Made by a program: the position numbers and the translations under genes
Notes under the pieces: generated by a model
Seen by the model: only the letters and a program-made list of their open reading frames with translations
Database searches by the model: none
What the model was told of the DNA's origin: nothing
Part shown: positions 5,531 through 6,393 of the stretch, in pieces
Position numbering within the stretch: position 1 is the stretch's first letter
How the letters are laid out: every line of letters starts with the position of its first letter
NCBI GenBank assembly: GCA_030626085.1
Contig: DAOUPQ010000109.1
Span: 1-6,393 of the forward strand
DNA length: 6,393 nucleotides
Source: Flavobacteriia bacterium
GTDB taxonomy: Bacteria > Bacteroidota > Bacteroidia > Flavobacteriales > Flavobacteriaceae
Reading direction: 5' to 3'

Positions 5531-6090
5531 TGAAAAAGGAATATTTATTTACAGATTTAGATCAGTACAATTACAACCTATCAAGAGAAGGAGAATTGTT
5601 TAAAATATATAATGATATTCAGCAAAATGTTGAAGCAGTTTTAGGTACTGATTACGATGTAGATTACATAGAAATGTTTGCATCACCACGATCATATTTA
5701 TCAGATACATACTTTACTAAATTTAGTGGACGTGCTAAGCACTTAGAAGCAAATAAGGACACTATCTTAGAAAATGATTGTAAGGTATCACTTACTAAAT
5801 TGGATGGTTTATTTAAGACTATACAAAGGCTTATGCTATCAATGAATAAGTATTCTCCAAAGGTAACAGCTAAAGGATTGGTAAGTACATTTACTAAAAA
5901 AGATTTTGAAAAATATTTATCAGAAAGCAAAGGAGATTACTATAAAGCAATATTAGATTTTTATAATGCATCACAGCGGTTAAAGGACTTTGGAGAACGT
6001 GTAGAAATTCATTTGATACGATATGCACCAGAGGGATTGATAATGGATAATTACGTTGCTAAAATAGATTATCAAAAATTTGCAGAATAA
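5530..6090 (+). CDS. Unknown 186-residue protein
   Basis: No family is recognised. The composition is soluble and mostly alpha-helical. An acidic, tyrosine-rich N-terminus (LFTDLDQYNYNLS) is followed by a helix (EGELFKIYNDIQQNVEAVLG), an aromatic segment around residues 43-60 (DVDYIEMFASPRSYLSDTYF), two long helices (about 85-112 and 122-155), and a strand-like end (RVEIHLIRYAPEGLIMDNYVA). There are no catalytic motifs, no Cys/His clusters and no transmembrane segment. It starts with an ATG overlapping the preceding stop (TAATG) and ends the same way against the next small gene, so it lies within a translationally coupled run. Its place at the right end, after a TerS-like gene, makes a helper-phage or accessory role possible but unproven. 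Confidence 0.75.
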   Translation: MKKEYLFTDLDQYNYNLSREGELFKIYNDIQQNVEAVLGTDYDVDYIEMFASPRSYLSDTYFTKFSGRAKHLEANKDTILENDCKVSLTKLDGLFKTIQRLMLSMNKYSPKVTAKGLVSTFTKKDFEKYLSESKGDYYKAILDFYNASQRLKDFGERVEIHLIRYAPEGLIMDNYVAKIDYQKFAE

Positions 6091-6233
6091 TGATCTCACA
6101 ATCTCACATAAAAAGAAGACTAAACAAGGATCTCATAAGAGTAAATGAGCTTAATACTCTTTATGATATTTGTGTAAAGATGGGTTATACCAAGCTTTTA
6201 AATAAGATAAGATTTAGGCTAAATTATTTCTAA
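6090..6233 (+). CDS. Small 47-residue protein, unknown
   Basis: The ATG shares one base with the stop of the 186-residue gene (TAATG), continuing the coupled run. The product is basic and helical: SHIKRRLNKDLIRVNELNTLYD (split by no Pro or Gly), then ICVKMGYTKLLNKIRF and an aromatic end. No family is recognised. The stop is 15 bases before the intrinsic terminator at 6249, which is where the last gene of an operon is expected. It is short, so the call rests on the overlap, the position and the basic helical composition. Confidence 0.55.
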   Translation: MISQSHIKRRLNKDLIRVNELNTLYDICVKMGYTKLLNKIRFRLNYF

Positions 6234-6248
6234 TAGGTTTTTTTTGTT

Positions 6249-6280
6249 AGCCGGTACATTAATTGCGTGCCGGTTTTTTT
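6249..6280 (+). terminator. Intrinsic terminator ending the right-hand operon
   Basis: AGCCGGTAC (6249-6257) pairs with GTGCCGG and following T bases (6267-6275), giving a GC-rich stem with two G-T wobbles and a 9-base loop (ATTAATTGC). It runs into a T-run at 6274-6280. A second T-run lies just before it (6238-6245). It comes shortly after the last + strand gene, so it ends the transcript of the 4523-6233 block and perhaps everything from 1681. Confidence 0.85.
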
Positions 6281-6393
6281 ATGGATGAAACTGAATTAAA
6301 ATAATTTTAAATTTTATACGTTATCAATGTTATGCTATGAAAAATCTATAATATTGAGGGACATTTTGGTTCTTTTAATATTTCACTTTTAAA
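6281..6393. other. Right-hand non-coding end
   Basis: AT-rich sequence with no open frame longer than a few codons and no tRNA-like fold. If the element ends near here, the right attachment site should lie in or just beyond this stretch. No direct repeat shared with bases 1-216 was found by eye beyond short A/T words. Confidence 0.4.

Noticed and set aside
1..6393. Direct repeats at the two ends as attL/attR
   Set aside because: Comparing 43-216 with 6234-6393 by eye gave only short A/T words. The true att sites may lie outside the window or need an exact repeat search.

Overview
The window is very AT-rich and every gene is on the + strand. It looks like a small integrated element from a Bacteroidota (Flavobacteria-like) genome. 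The reasons are the type of tyrosine recombinase, the excisionase - RepA-like ATPase - Toprim primase cassette familiar from that phylum, and promoter-like sequences of the TTTG...TAnnTTTG type instead of TTGACA/TATAAT. Assignments come from reading motifs only; no database search was possible.

Layout. Bases 1-42 hold a strong hairpin terminator, probably from the gene lying to the left. Bases 43-216 are non-coding and contain repeated GATACAA boxes next to the integrase start. The tyrosine integrase (217-1392) has a complete catalytic set. A 288-base non-coding gap (1393-1680) carries inverted repeats and a probable promoter. Next comes the replication module: a small HTH_17/AlpA-Xis-like protein (1681-1935), a RepA-like AAA_25 ATPase with a C-terminal helix-turn-helix (1939-3018), a cluster of six GTAC-centred repeats (3011-3061) that is a good candidate for a replication origin or operator, and a zinc-ribbon/Toprim primase-like protein (3079-4125). 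Two very small overlapping genes follow: a ribbon-helix-helix regulator (4220-4354) and a 38-residue lysine-rich peptide (4354-4470). The last block (4523-6233) begins with a protein resembling the phage terminase small subunit. Four unknown genes follow, tightly packed and mostly overlapping, and the block closes with an intrinsic terminator at 6249-6280.

Interpretation. Integration, excision or regulation, self-directed replication with a probable ori, a small repressor-like protein and a TerS-like protein appear in this order with no relaxase, large terminase, portal, capsid or tail gene. That gene content resembles a phage-inducible chromosomal island (phage satellite) more than a mobilisable plasmid or a complete prophage. 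On this reading the element would excise and replicate by itself, then use its own small terminase subunit to direct a helper phage's packaging machinery to its DNA. The unknown genes at the right end would be candidates for helper interference or host-benefit functions. This is inference. No direct-repeat att sites were found at the window edges, so the element's limits are uncertain.
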